A DNA stretch of 64,000 bases from Undaria pinnatifida (lineage: Eukaryota > Sar > Phaeophyceae > Laminariales > Alariaceae). Location: assembly GCA_012845835.1 (NCBI GenBank), contig JABAKD010000028.1, positions 3,757,242 to 3,821,241 of the forward strand, written 5' to 3'. This document shows, one piece after another, positions 46,012 through 55,689 of this stretch; the first letter of the stretch is position 1, and the number at the start of each line of letters is the position of its first letter. Made by a program: the position numbers and the translations under genes. The notes beneath the pieces were generated by a model that was not told the origin of the DNA, ran no database searches, and was given only the letters and a program-made list of their open reading frames with translations.

Positions 46012-49000
46012 GCTGCTGCTGCTGTTGCTGTTGTTGTTGCTGTTGCTGTTGCTGTTGCTGTTGTTGTTGTTGTTGTTGTTTTCAATACCCGGCGGGTGCA
46101 TAAATAGAAAGCTTTCCCCCTTTTCGACTCAGACAAGGCATAAAAAACGAAACACGTGATCTTATATACCGTCTGTTGTGGCCTAAGCTTGCCGTACAAG
46201 CACGCCATTCTTCACTACACCGTTCTTTATCACACCATGCCGTCCAACCCCTTGCGTCGAAGAACGAGCACATCCCGCATACGTGGCCCGCGTTGCTTGG
46301 TATGGCCGACGCCGCACTCGTCACTTTTTCTTTCGCCTTTTTTTCTATCGGATTTCTTAACGAGGTTAAGCTCGCCACATTCCCACCTATGTGTCGTGAG
46401 TCGATTTATGACCAAGGGTGCGGCAGGGAGGTCACGTTCGGGGCCTTTTCCAGCCGTGGCTCGGGATAACTCGCCCGAATGACCCCCCCCCCTGTTGGTT
46501 TGCGGTCTTAGGCTTTCGTGCTGCTTCAAATTTGCGATGTCCGCACTGGAAGAGTAAGCTACGCTGCGTCAACAGAATCGTCTCAAGCCTTTTCCTCGGT
46601 GAGGTACTGAGTCACTTGTGCGAGTATGTATGGTATGATATGGTTTGGTAGCTTAGGCCCAGTAGTGAAAAACGGGAGTATGATAAGAGTATGATAGAGT
46701 ATGATAGAGTATGATACTACTATACCATGGTCTTAACGCGGTTGCGTTTTTTTTTTTGTGCTGGTGGTGCTGTACCGTCGTGCCGCACCGTAGGCTCGAC
46801 TGTGGGATATTCGGCGCTCGGGAGCCTCGGCGTGCCTCATAAGTCTGGACCAACACCAAGAAGAGGAGGGCGAAGAGGAGGACGAGGAGGAGGGGCGGGG
46901 CAGAGGAGTAGGCGGTTTTGGTGGCAAGGGCAAGGGGAAAGCTGGCGGCGGAGGTGCCTACGGTGGCGAGCGAGGCTACTTGAAACACCGCAAGCTTGCG
47001 TGAGTTGTGTGTTGAGGAGTTGACGCGCCAGCTGGGCGTTGTCTGTGGTTGGTTGATACGACCGTCAGGTTTGTGAGCCAATTAAGCCCTTTGGGGCCAA
47101 TTTGCAGCGATGAGTTAAGTGACTAGTGCGGTCTTATCGTAGTGTAAGCGCGCCACAAATGATAATGCATGCTATGAACTCATGTATTGTGCAACTCTTT
47201 GCATTGGAGTCCGATACTTGAAGCAGCACCCCCTTGAATCTATTGATAGCAGCCCGCGTCCGTTCGAGGGGCTGATCCTGCTGCCGTCCGTGTTATTCGT
47301 CCGTGTTTTCATAGTTAATCTCTCAAAAGGGGCACATCTTAAACACAATAACCTTAACTGCACACACACACTTTCAGGGACAACCTGCTTGCGGTTTGGG
47401 AAGGGAGCATGTATGCAGCGGTACAAAGATTATTAACTTTTTTCACACCTCGGATAACGCAACAGTTAACATTTTTACTTGGATGTTACGGACCAGCGAA
47501 AAAATTTTGGTAACATTACGTTGACCACTTTAACTACTTTCTGGGATGTGTGATAACATAATGTTAGTGCGTTATGTTATTGACAGGCGATCCCGTAACA
47601 TAATGTTAAGAGTGTTACGGCAGTATACCGGTATGTGTTATCCGAGTGTTACGTTATCCGAGGTGTGAATATTTTTCCAACCCCTAGCGTGATCCTAATA
47701 ATAGTATAGACGGGGTGTATGCTACGACCTCGCGAAGGGTACAAATTGCGTGTGGGGTTGGGGATCGGGATCAAGAGACAAACGGGGCCCAACCCGTTTA
47801 TTTTTTATTGGGTCGCTTTGTACATTCCTAGCTCAACTCGTACGAGCTTTTACCCTCAGCTCAATCGTCTGGACAAGGTCATGGGTGGTCACAGGAGGTG
47901 TCTTCCTTGGTGCCTTCCCTTCTGCCCCCCGGTATCTTGGCCAATTCGTTTTTATCGCGCATAGGGTTCAGCATTCCCACGTTTTCAGCCTTGTGCTCGT
48001 CGATTTGCGCCCAATATCTAATGTGAAGAGAAATATCGACACAAGAGCAGCCCGGGCTGCTGGACTGCAATGCGTCCGAACTGCAAGACAAGCAGCTAGC
48101 TGTGCGACGCACGCGAGGCAGGGCGATGATAGATTGCTGCTGCACGCAAAACAAGACTTTTTCATGGACGCGTGGCAACAGATCGCACGATACGAATATA
48201 CTGGTGTTTTTGTCGTGTTTTGGTCGCTATACTCTGATTAAGTGATTAAGTTCCTAAGAGGTTAATCTAAAACACAAAACGACCGGACTGTCTGAAACAG
48301 GAACTATAACACGGGCTTTTCGCGGATCGGAGCCCTGCTCGCGGGTCGGATCGGGTCAGGATGACCCGACCCGACCCGACCCGTACCATTTGAAAACCTC
48401 CTGACGCGACCCGATCCGACCCATGAGTTTTCGACCACCTCCTGGCCCGACTCGACTTCACCCGCGAGTTTTTTTTTACCTTCTGACCCGATCCGGGGTA
48501 TTGACCAGCAAAACGCCTCGAAGTTATCATGTACATGGATAGGGATAGCACGATAGGGATAGCGCGTTTTGGACCAAACTTTTTTCCGAGTAGCTACTCA
48601 ATGTCGTCGCAATACCATTTACCAGGCATGTTTTTACCACGGCTCTTCACGGGCTAGGTCGAGTCCGAGTAACCCGTCCCGACCCGCGAGCTTCGACAGC
48701 CTCCTGACCCAACCCTACCCGTGCTATTTCAACCACCTTTTGACCTAACCCGACTCCACTCGACCCGCGCGGTTTTGAGACCCTCCTGGCATGATCGGCG
48801 AGTCGTGTCGTGACCCGTCGCAAGCTCGTTTTTTTACCGTTTTCTCGATTGTCCATCTAGGCATGCCATGAGATTGTAGTGTATGGGGTAGGGTATCATT
48901 TTTTTTTTCAGCATTAGAAGTGAGGATATAGTTGACGTCTACTTTGTGTCATGTTTTAGGGTCACGAGCTGGGTGACCAGAGCAATGACAGGTCGCCGAC

Positions 49001-52000
49001 TTGTTTATTTAGTTGGCTAGCACTTCCGATTAGTAGTCTTTGGGCTGTAGTCTCCAGAGTTCTACGTCCTTGCGTCCGACTGGCACGTGTGATTGGCACG
49101 TGTGATGTTTGGTATTATATTGAAAGTACCTTCCTGCTAGGTCGGTTATATCCCCTTTTTAGCAGCGCACTCCCGACATGGGGTCAAAATACTTGGAAAT
49201 TGGACGATCGACGTATGTGATACCGGTGTGAGATATGAGTTTCAACGAAAATCTCGGTCTCACACCTGGGGGGTCCTTTCAATGTGTACCAGGTATGCTG
49301 AGGTGTCTTTTTGGTGTGTACCAGGTACGAAGTATTCGTAAACCACCACCACCGCCACCACCACCACCATCACGCACCGCCACGATTACCCACCAACATT
49401 ACCCACCGCCCGCCACAGCCCATCACTCACCGCCACAACCACTAACACGCGACACTCTTAATCTTGTCGCCCGATTAATCCAGCCCGCAGACCAGCAGAG
49501 CCGGTCTCTCCCACAGCAGGATGTAATTGTAGTGCTTACAAAAAAACTGCCAACACCACCACTAACACGCGACGAACACCGCGCCTCCCAATTAACCCAG
49601 CCCGCAGGCCAGCAGAGCCTCCAAATTCGCCCGGGCGCACGCGGGTCCTGTGAACTCCTTGTGCTTCACCCCTGACGGCCTACACATTCTCACGGCCGGA
49701 ACAGACAACAGGTGTGGACGTGTAGAGTGAGCAGCATACCATACCAACCCAAAAAAACCCACGCAAGCAGTATGTTTGTCGAGTCTCTAGTGGACCCAAC
49801 CCACCCACACACCCACCCACCCCACCCATCACCCACCCCACCCATTACCCACCCCACCCATCCATCCACCCACGCACGCACGCACCCACCCACGCACGCA
49901 TGCACGCACGCACCCACCCACGCACGCACGCACCCACGCACGCACCCACCCACGCACGCACCCACCCACGCACGCACCCACCCACCAACCCCCCCGCACA
50001 CCCACCCACCCACCCACACGCACTCACACACCCGTCCACTCACCAACCCCAACACACACCAATGTATGCTACCTACCGCGTTTTCTTGGCCCATATGTAG
50101 TGGTAAGCAGCGGTTACGACTTGGCCTATACGTCGCAGCCCGGGCTGTTGGGTTACAGGGGGTGCATACCCATAGTATTGCTAGTCAACGCCCCTCTGGG
50201 GGGTAAAAGCCTCTGGGCAGTCTTTTAAACAATAACGAGCATAATCCGGAGTGAACGCCCCCTGTGTAAGTAATAGTGCGAAAAACGCCCTGGCCGCAGA
50301 GTAAACGCCTCGGGTTGCCGTATCACGCTTGCACGATCGCAACGCCTCGGGGGGCGTCTACACTACAGTAGCGTTATTACGGTTTTGTGGAGTTGTAGGC
50401 ACGCGCGTAGCATGACACTACCTGTGAAGCTGCGTGCTCGCGCTCGACGTTCTAGTCGCTCTGTATGGGTCCCAAAAGATCACGACGATGGCTCGTGCCA
50501 CGGTGTTGTTGGGGGGCGAAACGGCCCGAAACCTGGACACGGCGGCTTGTTTTCTGATCCGCCAGCACGACCTCAACCTCCAGCCCTCCCCTCCCACCCC
50601 CCTCAACTCCACTCCCCGACCCCGCCACCCCTTGCCCCCCTCACCAACACCTCCACCCGCTCCCCCCATCCCCCAGCAAGCGTTGGTGCGCAACGAGCTC
50701 ACCTCCCCCCCCCCCATTATTCTGCCCCTGCGACGTGTCTCACGGCGTCCTAAGACTCCGTCTTTGGCAGGTGGAATCAGGGTGTAACACGATGATCAAC
50801 TACCTCGAAACGAAAAACAGACGACGAAGACCTTTCGGGATGGCCGTCGTACAGCCGGCGGGGCGCAAATCGGAAACGGTGAGGAGACGAGGAGACGGTA
50901 CTATTTATCGGACAGACCACGAGCTAGATCATCTACATCGGACAGATCACGAGCTAGATCATCTACATCGGACAGATCACGATCCAGATCATTCTCAGTA
51001 GATCCGATAGCTGCCGTTGTGATCTGTTGTGCAGGATCTGTATGCAGAGCGTACAGATCCAACCTAGGAAACATGTGCTAGATCATGCAGATCGTAGGGC
51101 TCCCGCCCGGCAACATGAGCTAGACCATACAGATCTTCCCTCAACAATCTAGATCACCAAGTGGGAGTCGGTGACCTGTCGGAGGTGTACAAGGTACCAT
51201 ACCATTGCTGATGTAGGGGGTACGGAAAATATCAAAAGGAGTGATCATAGTAGCATGAGGAGCTTTATACCTTTGCCCAAAGTAGCCAGGGCTTTCCTCC
51301 GGGTTTTTACCCTGCGTGGTGTACCTAGATACGGGGTAGTTCCGTGATGCTGATGGCATTTCATAGCTCCCAGGGTTGCGCTTAGGACACATGCCCTACC
51401 CACCGCTCTTCTTGATCGTTTTGTGTGTCTAATGACCTATATGACAGCACGCACACTCCACTCACACACAAACAGAAGCCACACACATACACACAGAGAA
51501 GCACCGCCCGTGGCTGTCACGCAGGAGTACTGCTGCTGCTGCTGCGTCGTAGCAGACAGCGGAGAGGATGGAAAAAAAAAGACTGATGGATATTTTTCCA
51601 CCAGCAGCCGCTTAGTCTCGCAGCCACATTATCAGTAGGTAGGCAGCAGTACGGCAGCAACGGTACAGCGGCACAGTGGGCGTGGCACACTGTCTGTTGT
51701 GGGTACGGGTACTGGCGTAAGTACTGGCATGAGTACTGAGAGTACTATTAATAGCAGGAGTACTGAGAGTACTGGCAGGAGTACTGGCAGATGTACTGGG
51801 AGTACTGGCAGGAGTACTTGGAGTACTGGCAGGAGTACTTGGAGTACTGGCAGGAATACTTGGAGTACTGGCAGGAATACTTGGAGTACTGGCAGGAGTA
51901 CTGGCAAAAGTGCTGGCGGTATACTTGATTCTGTTCTGTGACGACCTTTTAAGATGTTGATGGCCCTGACTCACCCGGAGTACTGGGATTACTGGCAGGA

Positions 52001-53423
52001 GTACTTGGAGTGCTGGTAGGAAGTCCTGGCAAAAGGACTGGCGGTATACTCGATAGTGTTTGGTGACGATCTTTATGATGTTGATGACCCGGACTATGCA
52101 TTTTTCTTTTTCCCACCGACCGGTTCTTACCGGCAAGGGTACTTTGAGTATCATACTGGCAGGAGTGCTGGCAAAAGTACTGGCGGTATACTTGATACTG
52201 TTTTGTGACGACCTTTAAAATATTGATGACGCTGACTAACCCGGAGTACTGGGAGTACTGGCAGGAATACTTGTGAGCACTGGTAGTAATCCTGGGCAAA
52301 AGTGCTGGCGATATACTTGATACTGTTTTGTGACGGCCTTCAGGATATTGATGATCCTGACTATAACCCTTTGCAATATTGTTTTCTTTTTCCCGCACCG
52401 ACCCGTCCTGACTCCCTGTTCAGGTATTTTTTCCTAACGACAAAAGCGGGGACGTGCTAGTTTTCCCATTGCACACAGGGGATGGGAGAGCGAAAGGGTG
52501 AGAACTGGGGACGGATACCAATAAACGAGAAATCGATTCGATAGTAGTGATGGATGAAGGAGATATCGAACGAGAATCGAGTTGGATATGATACCGATAA
52601 TCGCAAAATTAAATCGATACAACTTCTATTTTCGGTACCATTGCGTAGGTTATTTTTGTTCAGCACATCAGCATGAAGAGTACAGGGGTGGTGCCAGGGA
52701 ATTGAGGGCAACAAACGGTGTTCGATCGATATATCGAAATTTCGATGTTCAATGTTTCGATATATCGGAACTTTCGATACAACATCCAACACATTTAATA
52801 CTGAGAATACATGAGACGAAGACGACAACGTGCTTTGAAGATGACAGCCTGCTCCTTTCCTTGGGCCCAATATATCCCGCGACGCTATTCATAGAGGGTT
52901 CTATCGTGTTTTGAAGGACTTCGGTTAATTTGGCCGTCACCCCCGCCCCTCCACCCCCCTATTCCCCCCCTTAGTCATTTTCCTTTCCTTGCCCAAACCA
53001 CACCTTACTATTACCATTGATGATACCAGGAACCTACGGGCCCACTTCGACCCCGTTCAGTGTTGCGCGTATCGGCCGAGAACGCAAGAGCTCGTCACGT
53101 GCGGTGCTGACGGCCTCGTCTTCTTGTGGTCAGCCGCCGCCCCCCCGTGGACATCGAGGGCTTCCTACCTACCGCCGCCTCTGGATGGCGGTGGAGGCGG
53201 CAACAAGCGGAGGCTGGGGCAAGACAACGCGGAGGACCAAGACATGTGGAGCAGTGATGATGATGATGTTGATGATAATGGTGGTGGTGAACGAGGAGAT
53301 GGAGGGAGTTCGTCGAGTTTTGAACGTCCCCCGAGGGAAGAAAGTCGAAGTAGAGGGTTTGTGCCGCCAATTTTGATGCAACAACCACGGCGGAAAAACA
53401 CGCCGGGGCGTGGAGGGCGGTGA
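40131..53423 (+). CDS. ERCC8: ERCC8/CSA homologue, WD40 substrate receptor of transcription-coupled repair (multi-exon, 5' exons not found)
   Basis: The Cockayne syndrome group A protein is the WD40 substrate-recognition subunit of a CUL4-DDB1 ubiquitin ligase that acts on RNA polymerase II stalled at DNA lesions in the nucleus. Seven exons match the family in order: 40,131-40,180; 40,615-40,723; 42,358-42,558; 46,794-46,999; 49,613-49,711; 50,755-50,878; and 53,030-53,423 (stop at 53,421). All junctions are GT-AG and the phases of the first six agree. Diagnostic blocks are [84 protein letters not shown] and [16 protein letters not shown], with an acidic C-terminus ([10 protein letters not shown]) like the DAWSSSDEE end of animal CSA. 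Missing are the exons before 40,131 (N-terminus, first WD repeat) and one exon for the segment between ...RKSET and NLRAH. Introns of 0.4-4.2 kb are full of repeats. A duplicated exon lies at 40,397-40,449. Confidence 0.9.
40397..40449 (+). other. Tandem duplicate of the ERCC8 exon, possible alternative exon or pseudoexon
   Basis: Reads [17 protein letters not shown] plus CG, preceded by CCCCCAG and followed by GTGCGT. Compared with 40,131-40,180 it shares SSYGG.HH.V..VQ, is 3 nt longer and ends in the same phase; splicing to 40,615 would give Arg (CGG) instead of the conserved Trp (TGG). Similarity runs on into the intron (GTGCGTGTTGATAGGCGAAA against GTAAGTGCTGATGTTGATAT...GGGCGAAA), so a genomic segment was duplicated, not just the exon. 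Confidence 0.6.
40615..40723 (+). CDS. ERCC8: ERCC8 exon: [11 protein letters not shown]...FDFEDK
   Basis: Acceptor GTGATAG, donor GTGCTG. One nucleotide completes Trp, then [20 protein letters not shown] and [16 protein letters not shown] follow; this is a WD repeat closely matching CSA (DKTLKVWDTNTLQ). Confidence 0.93.
40815..41150 (+). repeat. SINE-like repeat family E copy in ERCC8 intron
   Basis: Contains GTGCGAGAGCGCGAGTTGGC, GCGCGCGATAAAAATTGAAG, a G-run, GTGACCACGGCTTGGCCAGA and CAAATTGAGCTGGGTAGTAT. No tRNA-like head is recognisable here. A family H fragment follows at 41,230-41,335. Confidence 0.65.
41430..41580. repeat. G-rich minisatellite
   Basis: About three degenerate units of GTAGATAGGTGTGAGGGA followed by G/A-rich tracts, ending in (GGGA)n. 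It lies in an ERCC8 intron. Confidence 0.8.
42358..42558 (+). CDS. ERCC8: ERCC8 exon: [19 protein letters not shown]...ATGSADQT
   Basis: 201 nt, phase 0 at both ends. Acceptor CCCCCAG, donor GTGGGT. Encodes [40 protein letters not shown] and [17 protein letters not shown], the third and fourth WD repeats of CSA (HCLVAVG, LCDLKSGSCSHIL, WSPRYDYILATASAD). A diverged relative of its start ([15 protein letters not shown] DNA at 42,085-42,125) lies just upstream; see findings. Confidence 0.95.
42705..42945 (+). repeat. Family B (GATC-rich) copy in ERCC8 intron
   Basis: TTTCCTGGGTTGGATATGTA, CAGATCCTGCAGAATATCTC, TAACGGCA and several GATGATCTGTA units. Confidence 0.8.
43130..43530. repeat. Family G copy in ERCC8 intron
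   Basis: ATAGAGGTGCACCTCACACG, TTTGAGGTAAAAAATGAGAGTGCAA (quoted in part: GAGGTAAAAAATGAGAGTGC) and CCGTCGTTCAGAAAACG mark family G; also (TTCA)n at about 43,350. Confidence 0.6.
44240..45440. repeat. T/G-rich tract and G-run minisatellite in ERCC8 intron
   Basis: 44,330-44,560 is T/G-rich and gives meaningless hydrophobic frames. 45,060-45,440 is a degenerate tandem repeat of about 28-35 bp (core TTGTGGCAAGGGGGGGTCCC). No gene is supported. Confidence 0.7.
45800..46080. repeat. (TTG)n/(CTG)n microsatellite in ERCC8 intron
   Basis: About 280 bp of TTG and CTG trinucleotides, broken at 45,930-45,960 by T-rich DNA. Long Leu, Cys or Gln/Asn frames through it are artefacts. Confidence 0.97.
46794..46999 (+). 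CDS. ERCC8: ERCC8 exon: [22 protein letters not shown] plus low-complexity insert
   Basis: 206 nt, phase 0 in and phase 2 out. Acceptor CACCGTAG, donor GTGAGT. It starts [20 protein letters not shown], matching [20 protein letters not shown]. It then carries an acidic run ([12 protein letters not shown]) and a Gly/Lys-rich run ([17 protein letters not shown]) before GYLKHRKL, where animal CSA has only a short loop, so the inter-blade loop is greatly expanded. Several (GAG)n-like codons suggest growth from a trinucleotide repeat. Confidence 0.92.
47442..47669. mobile_element. MITE with 18 bp perfect terminal inverted repeats
   Basis: TTCACACCTCGGATAACG at 47,442-47,459 is perfectly inverted as CGTTATCCGAGGTGTGAA at 47,652-47,669. 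The interior repeats GTAACATAATGTTA-type motifs, several themselves palindromic. At 228 bp without coding capacity it is a typical MITE. Flanks AACTTTTT and ATATTTTT are similar but not identical, so the target duplication is uncertain. It lies in the intron after ERCC8 exon 46,794-46,999. Confidence 0.88.
47820..47990 (-). repeat. SINE-like repeat family E fragment, minus
   Basis: TAGCTCAACTCGTACGAGCT, GGTCATGGGTGGTCACAGG, GCCCCCCGGTATC and TTTTTATCGCGCATAGGGTT are the reverse complement of the family E body. Confidence 0.65.
48335..48850. repeat. GC-rich degenerate tandem repeat (GACCCGACCC type)
   Basis: Degenerate units combine GACCCGACCCGACCC-like cores with TTTGAAAACCTCCTG-like spacers in two blocks (48,335-48,500 and 48,650-48,840). 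Confidence 0.75.
49218..49262 (-). repeat. Family A terminal fragment, minus
   Basis: ATGAGTTTCAACGAAAATCTCG and TCTCACACCTGGGG are the diverged family A end. Confidence 0.55.
49613..49711 (+). CDS. ERCC8: ERCC8 exon: [32 protein letters not shown](R)
   Basis: 99 nt, phase 2 in and phase 2 out; donor GTGTGG. Encodes [18 protein letters not shown] and [10 protein letters not shown], matching [27 protein letters not shown] of CSA. Two in-phase acceptors three bases apart are possible (start 49,613 after GGCCAG or 49,616 after CAGCAG), a NAGNAG-type ambiguity of one residue. Confidence 0.9.
49795..50045. repeat. (CCCACC)n / (CGCACGCA)n minisatellite in ERCC8 intron
   Basis: About 250 bp alternating CCACCCACC and ACGCACGCACGC units directly after the exon at 49,613. 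The His/Pro/Thr and Gly/Trp/Val frames through it are artefacts. Confidence 0.97.
50755..50878 (+). CDS. ERCC8: ERCC8 exon: [16 protein letters not shown]...RKSET
   Basis: 124 nt, one nucleotide completing Arg, then [20 protein letters not shown] and [17 protein letters not shown]; donor GTGAGG, acceptor [16 protein letters not shown] matches the plant form of CSA (ESGCNTMVNF) better than the animal one. The acceptor lacks a good pyrimidine tract close by, although C-rich DNA lies at 50,705-50,725. Confidence 0.88.
50895..51165 (-). repeat. Family B (GATC-rich) copy, minus, in ERCC8 intron
   Basis: Three ~27 bp units of CGGACAGATCACGAGCTAGAT + CATCTACAT (first 20 bases quoted) then GATCCAACCTAGGAAACATG in reverse complement order to the other copies. 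Confidence 0.8.
51640..52380. repeat. GTACTGGCAGGAGTACT minisatellite with higher-order ~120-190 bp unit
   Basis: 51,700-51,910 is a tandem of GGAGTACTGGCAGGAGTACT. A longer unit holding CTGGCGGTATACTTGATACTG, TGTGACGACC, ATGTTGATG and ACCCGGAGTACTGGG then recurs near 51,910, 52,030, 52,180 and 52,305. It lies in the last long ERCC8 intron, where one small exon remains unplaced. Confidence 0.85.
53030..53423 (+). CDS. ERCC8: ERCC8 last exon: [16 protein letters not shown]...acidic tail
   Basis: Begins after GATACCAG. Encodes [20 protein letters not shown] and [14 protein letters not shown], the last WD repeat (CSA: TLKGHYKTVDCCVFQSN, LYSGSRDCNILAW). The tail has GGGGGN, then [20 protein letters not shown], Ser/Arg-rich sequence and TGA at 53,421-53,423. 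The WSSDDD part corresponds to the acidic end of animal CSA, but the tail runs about 45 residues further. Confidence 0.92.
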
Positions 53424-54379
53424 CCCTTGCCCGCGGCTAAGCCGAGATGAGGGGAGCGGGGGGGGGGGTCCGTCGTAGCTGCTGTTAAACCTTTTTTGGA
53501 CTTCAGGGGGGGGAAATGTTGTAAGAGAAAAGGACGATTATACGTAGCTAATTATACGATCACAACGTCGGTCACACGAACAATATGCCGGGCTGCCGGG
53601 ATAGAGAATGAGTCCGAACAGCCATTTGCAGGGCTGTACGGCATGCGCGCAGGCGACACAATGATATTTGTAGTGCTGCGCGCTTTTGGCAAGACTCTTG
53701 ATAAGGTCGCAAGCACCCGCCGTTTTTTATTTGGTCGCTATACAGAGGGGGGGGGCAACAATGCCGGTTGAATAATGCCACTGCTTGCTATTGTGCCGGT
53801 GAAATCGCGTTGCACGACTGAAATTCCCTGCAGTAACTGTCTTTGTATAGTAACCCTATTATCGATAATGCCGGTGCCCTGAATAGTGCCGGTATATTGG
53901 ACCAGCACATACCGGCATTGTTACAGATTATTTACTGCTGTATCATCGATTGCCCGCGCACACGACATGTTGTCAAGAAGATAGTATACCTATTATTACT
54001 ACTGCTATAGATTGCTGCTGCTGTGCCATCGATTAGCACGCCACGCGTTGACCCGTTATCGAAAAAAGAACTGCCCAGGAATCCAAAATCCAACATCGTC
54101 GCCGATATTCTCGGATGTGTTTCTTACCTCCCGTGCGTACATAGTACGCGTCCACGGCCAGGTATAGGGGACGGATAAAGAAGGCGTTGGACAACGCCCT
54201 TCGAACAAAGTGATCTGACCGAGAAATCCTACAGCGCTGCCCCCACTGAGATACTTGATCACTCAGTGACTCAGTACCTCAGTGGGTAGTGCTGCATAAC
54301 ATTTGATAATATGTTGAACTATTAATACCAAAATAATGAATAACCATTCATAATGTCGTCAGCGCGCACGCTTGAAAAA

Positions 54380-54465
54380 GACAAGTAATATGAAGTCGGT
54401 GAGAATTGAACTGACGACACCTAGCACTATACCCACTGTCACTTTACTCAGAAACACTCACAGCA
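54380..54465 (-). repeat. tRNA-derived fragment, minus
   Basis: The minus strand reads CAGTGGGTATAGTGCTAGG and GTCAGTTCAATTCTCACCGA, resembling a shortened tRNA with box A and box B. It parallels 54,708-54,790. Confidence 0.45.
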
Positions 54466-54707
54466 GTGAGTGGGTTATTATGCAAAAAAGCAACCAAATA
54501 TGTTTTCGAGAGTTCGTTCATTAATTATAACCGACTTCGTAAGAGCGATCTCCGGAGCTATCCCCTCTCCACGTACTACTATACCGTTAATAGTACTCAG
54601 GAGAACACTAACAACTATCGTAACCATTCATAATGTCTCCAGCAGACCTGCAGGGGACACTCGGCGTCCCCGCCCCATAACCTTACACCCGCTCCTGAAT
54701 ACCAAAT

Positions 54708-54790
54708 ATAATCTCGGTGAGAATCGTACTCACTACACATCCTTCGTTGGTTACATAGCTCTATACCCACTGAGCCGAACGGAAACGACG
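54708..54790 (-). tRNA. tRNA-like element, minus (probable SINE head or pseudogene)
   Basis: The minus strand reads GGCTCAGTGGGTATAGAGC (box A, D arm) and, after a tRNA-sized gap, GAGTACGATTCTCACCGAG (T arm). The T loop departs from TTCGA (TACGA), which argues against a working tRNA. Confidence 0.4.
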
Positions 54791-55689
54791 ACACACAGCA
54801 GCAGCAGCAGCAGTAGAAGTAGTAGCTACGATAGGGCAAGCGCTTGGAGGCGGGTATGACAAAATCATCGTCGGGAAGAAATTTAGATGCCAATTTGGAA
54901 ATAAGAAATAATAAAGGTTGAGTTGTTCCTTATTTTTTCGTTCAAGCTCTAGTCTACATATAATTATATATGCCAAGATCCAAGAATAGCTCGGGCGTAT
55001 ACCGCCCAAAATACAAAAAAAAAACGCACTTCTCGCTTGTCTCGCTCAGCGTCTATCCGCGTGCACGTCGATCGAGGTGCGGAACGGATACGGCAGGGCG
55101 AGGGGCGTTGGAGCCGCCCCCCGAAGACGGCGCTCGAACGAAGCTATTTGACCGAGAATTCCAGTTCCGAGATTCGCATACTACGGAGGCCGAGACGAAA
55201 AAAACTCCTGACCGAACCCTCCAAAATAAATGACAATATATAGACTCCAAGTAGTCTAGTCTATACATAAAGTATTAAACTAGAATATATAGCGAGGTTG
55301 TAGATGGGTGCGCGGGCGTGGAAAATGTCTGCCTTCCTTGGAAGCTAGAGTTAACAAGAGAACAAAGGCGCAGAGATGCGTGGAACACTAGGAGGAGGAT
55401 TAAAAAAAAAAAAAAAAAAAAATGCAATGTTTTCGGGGAAAGGCGTCGGGTCAACGGTCATGCGTTTCGAGGGGATTTAACAATAATAGATGTCCGTCTT
55501 GGGTTGATACGTTTAGAAGCGCGCTGCAGTCCGTCCAAACGCCCGGTATTTGAGACTGAAGTTATTAAAATACAATCGTTAGATATCGTTTACCTCGTAA
55601 AGAGTTCGCACGACCGAAAGACCAGATAGATGAGATCCCTACTGATCTTTAGATTTGTGTATTTCAAGGCAAACAGATCCCTGGTCTAA

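Noticed and set aside
45753..46208. Leu-, Cys-, Gln- and Asn-rich open frames
   Set aside because: Products of the (TTG)n/(CTG)n microsatellite inside an ERCC8 intron.
49690..50206. Open frames rich in His/Pro/Thr or Gly/Trp/Val up to 164 codons
   Set aside because: Translations of the CCCACC/CGCACGCA minisatellite in an ERCC8 intron.
51632..52398. Leu/Pro/Val-rich and Ser/Thr/Gly-rich frames
   Set aside because: They follow the GTACTGGCAGGAGTACT tandem repeat, and both strands are open.
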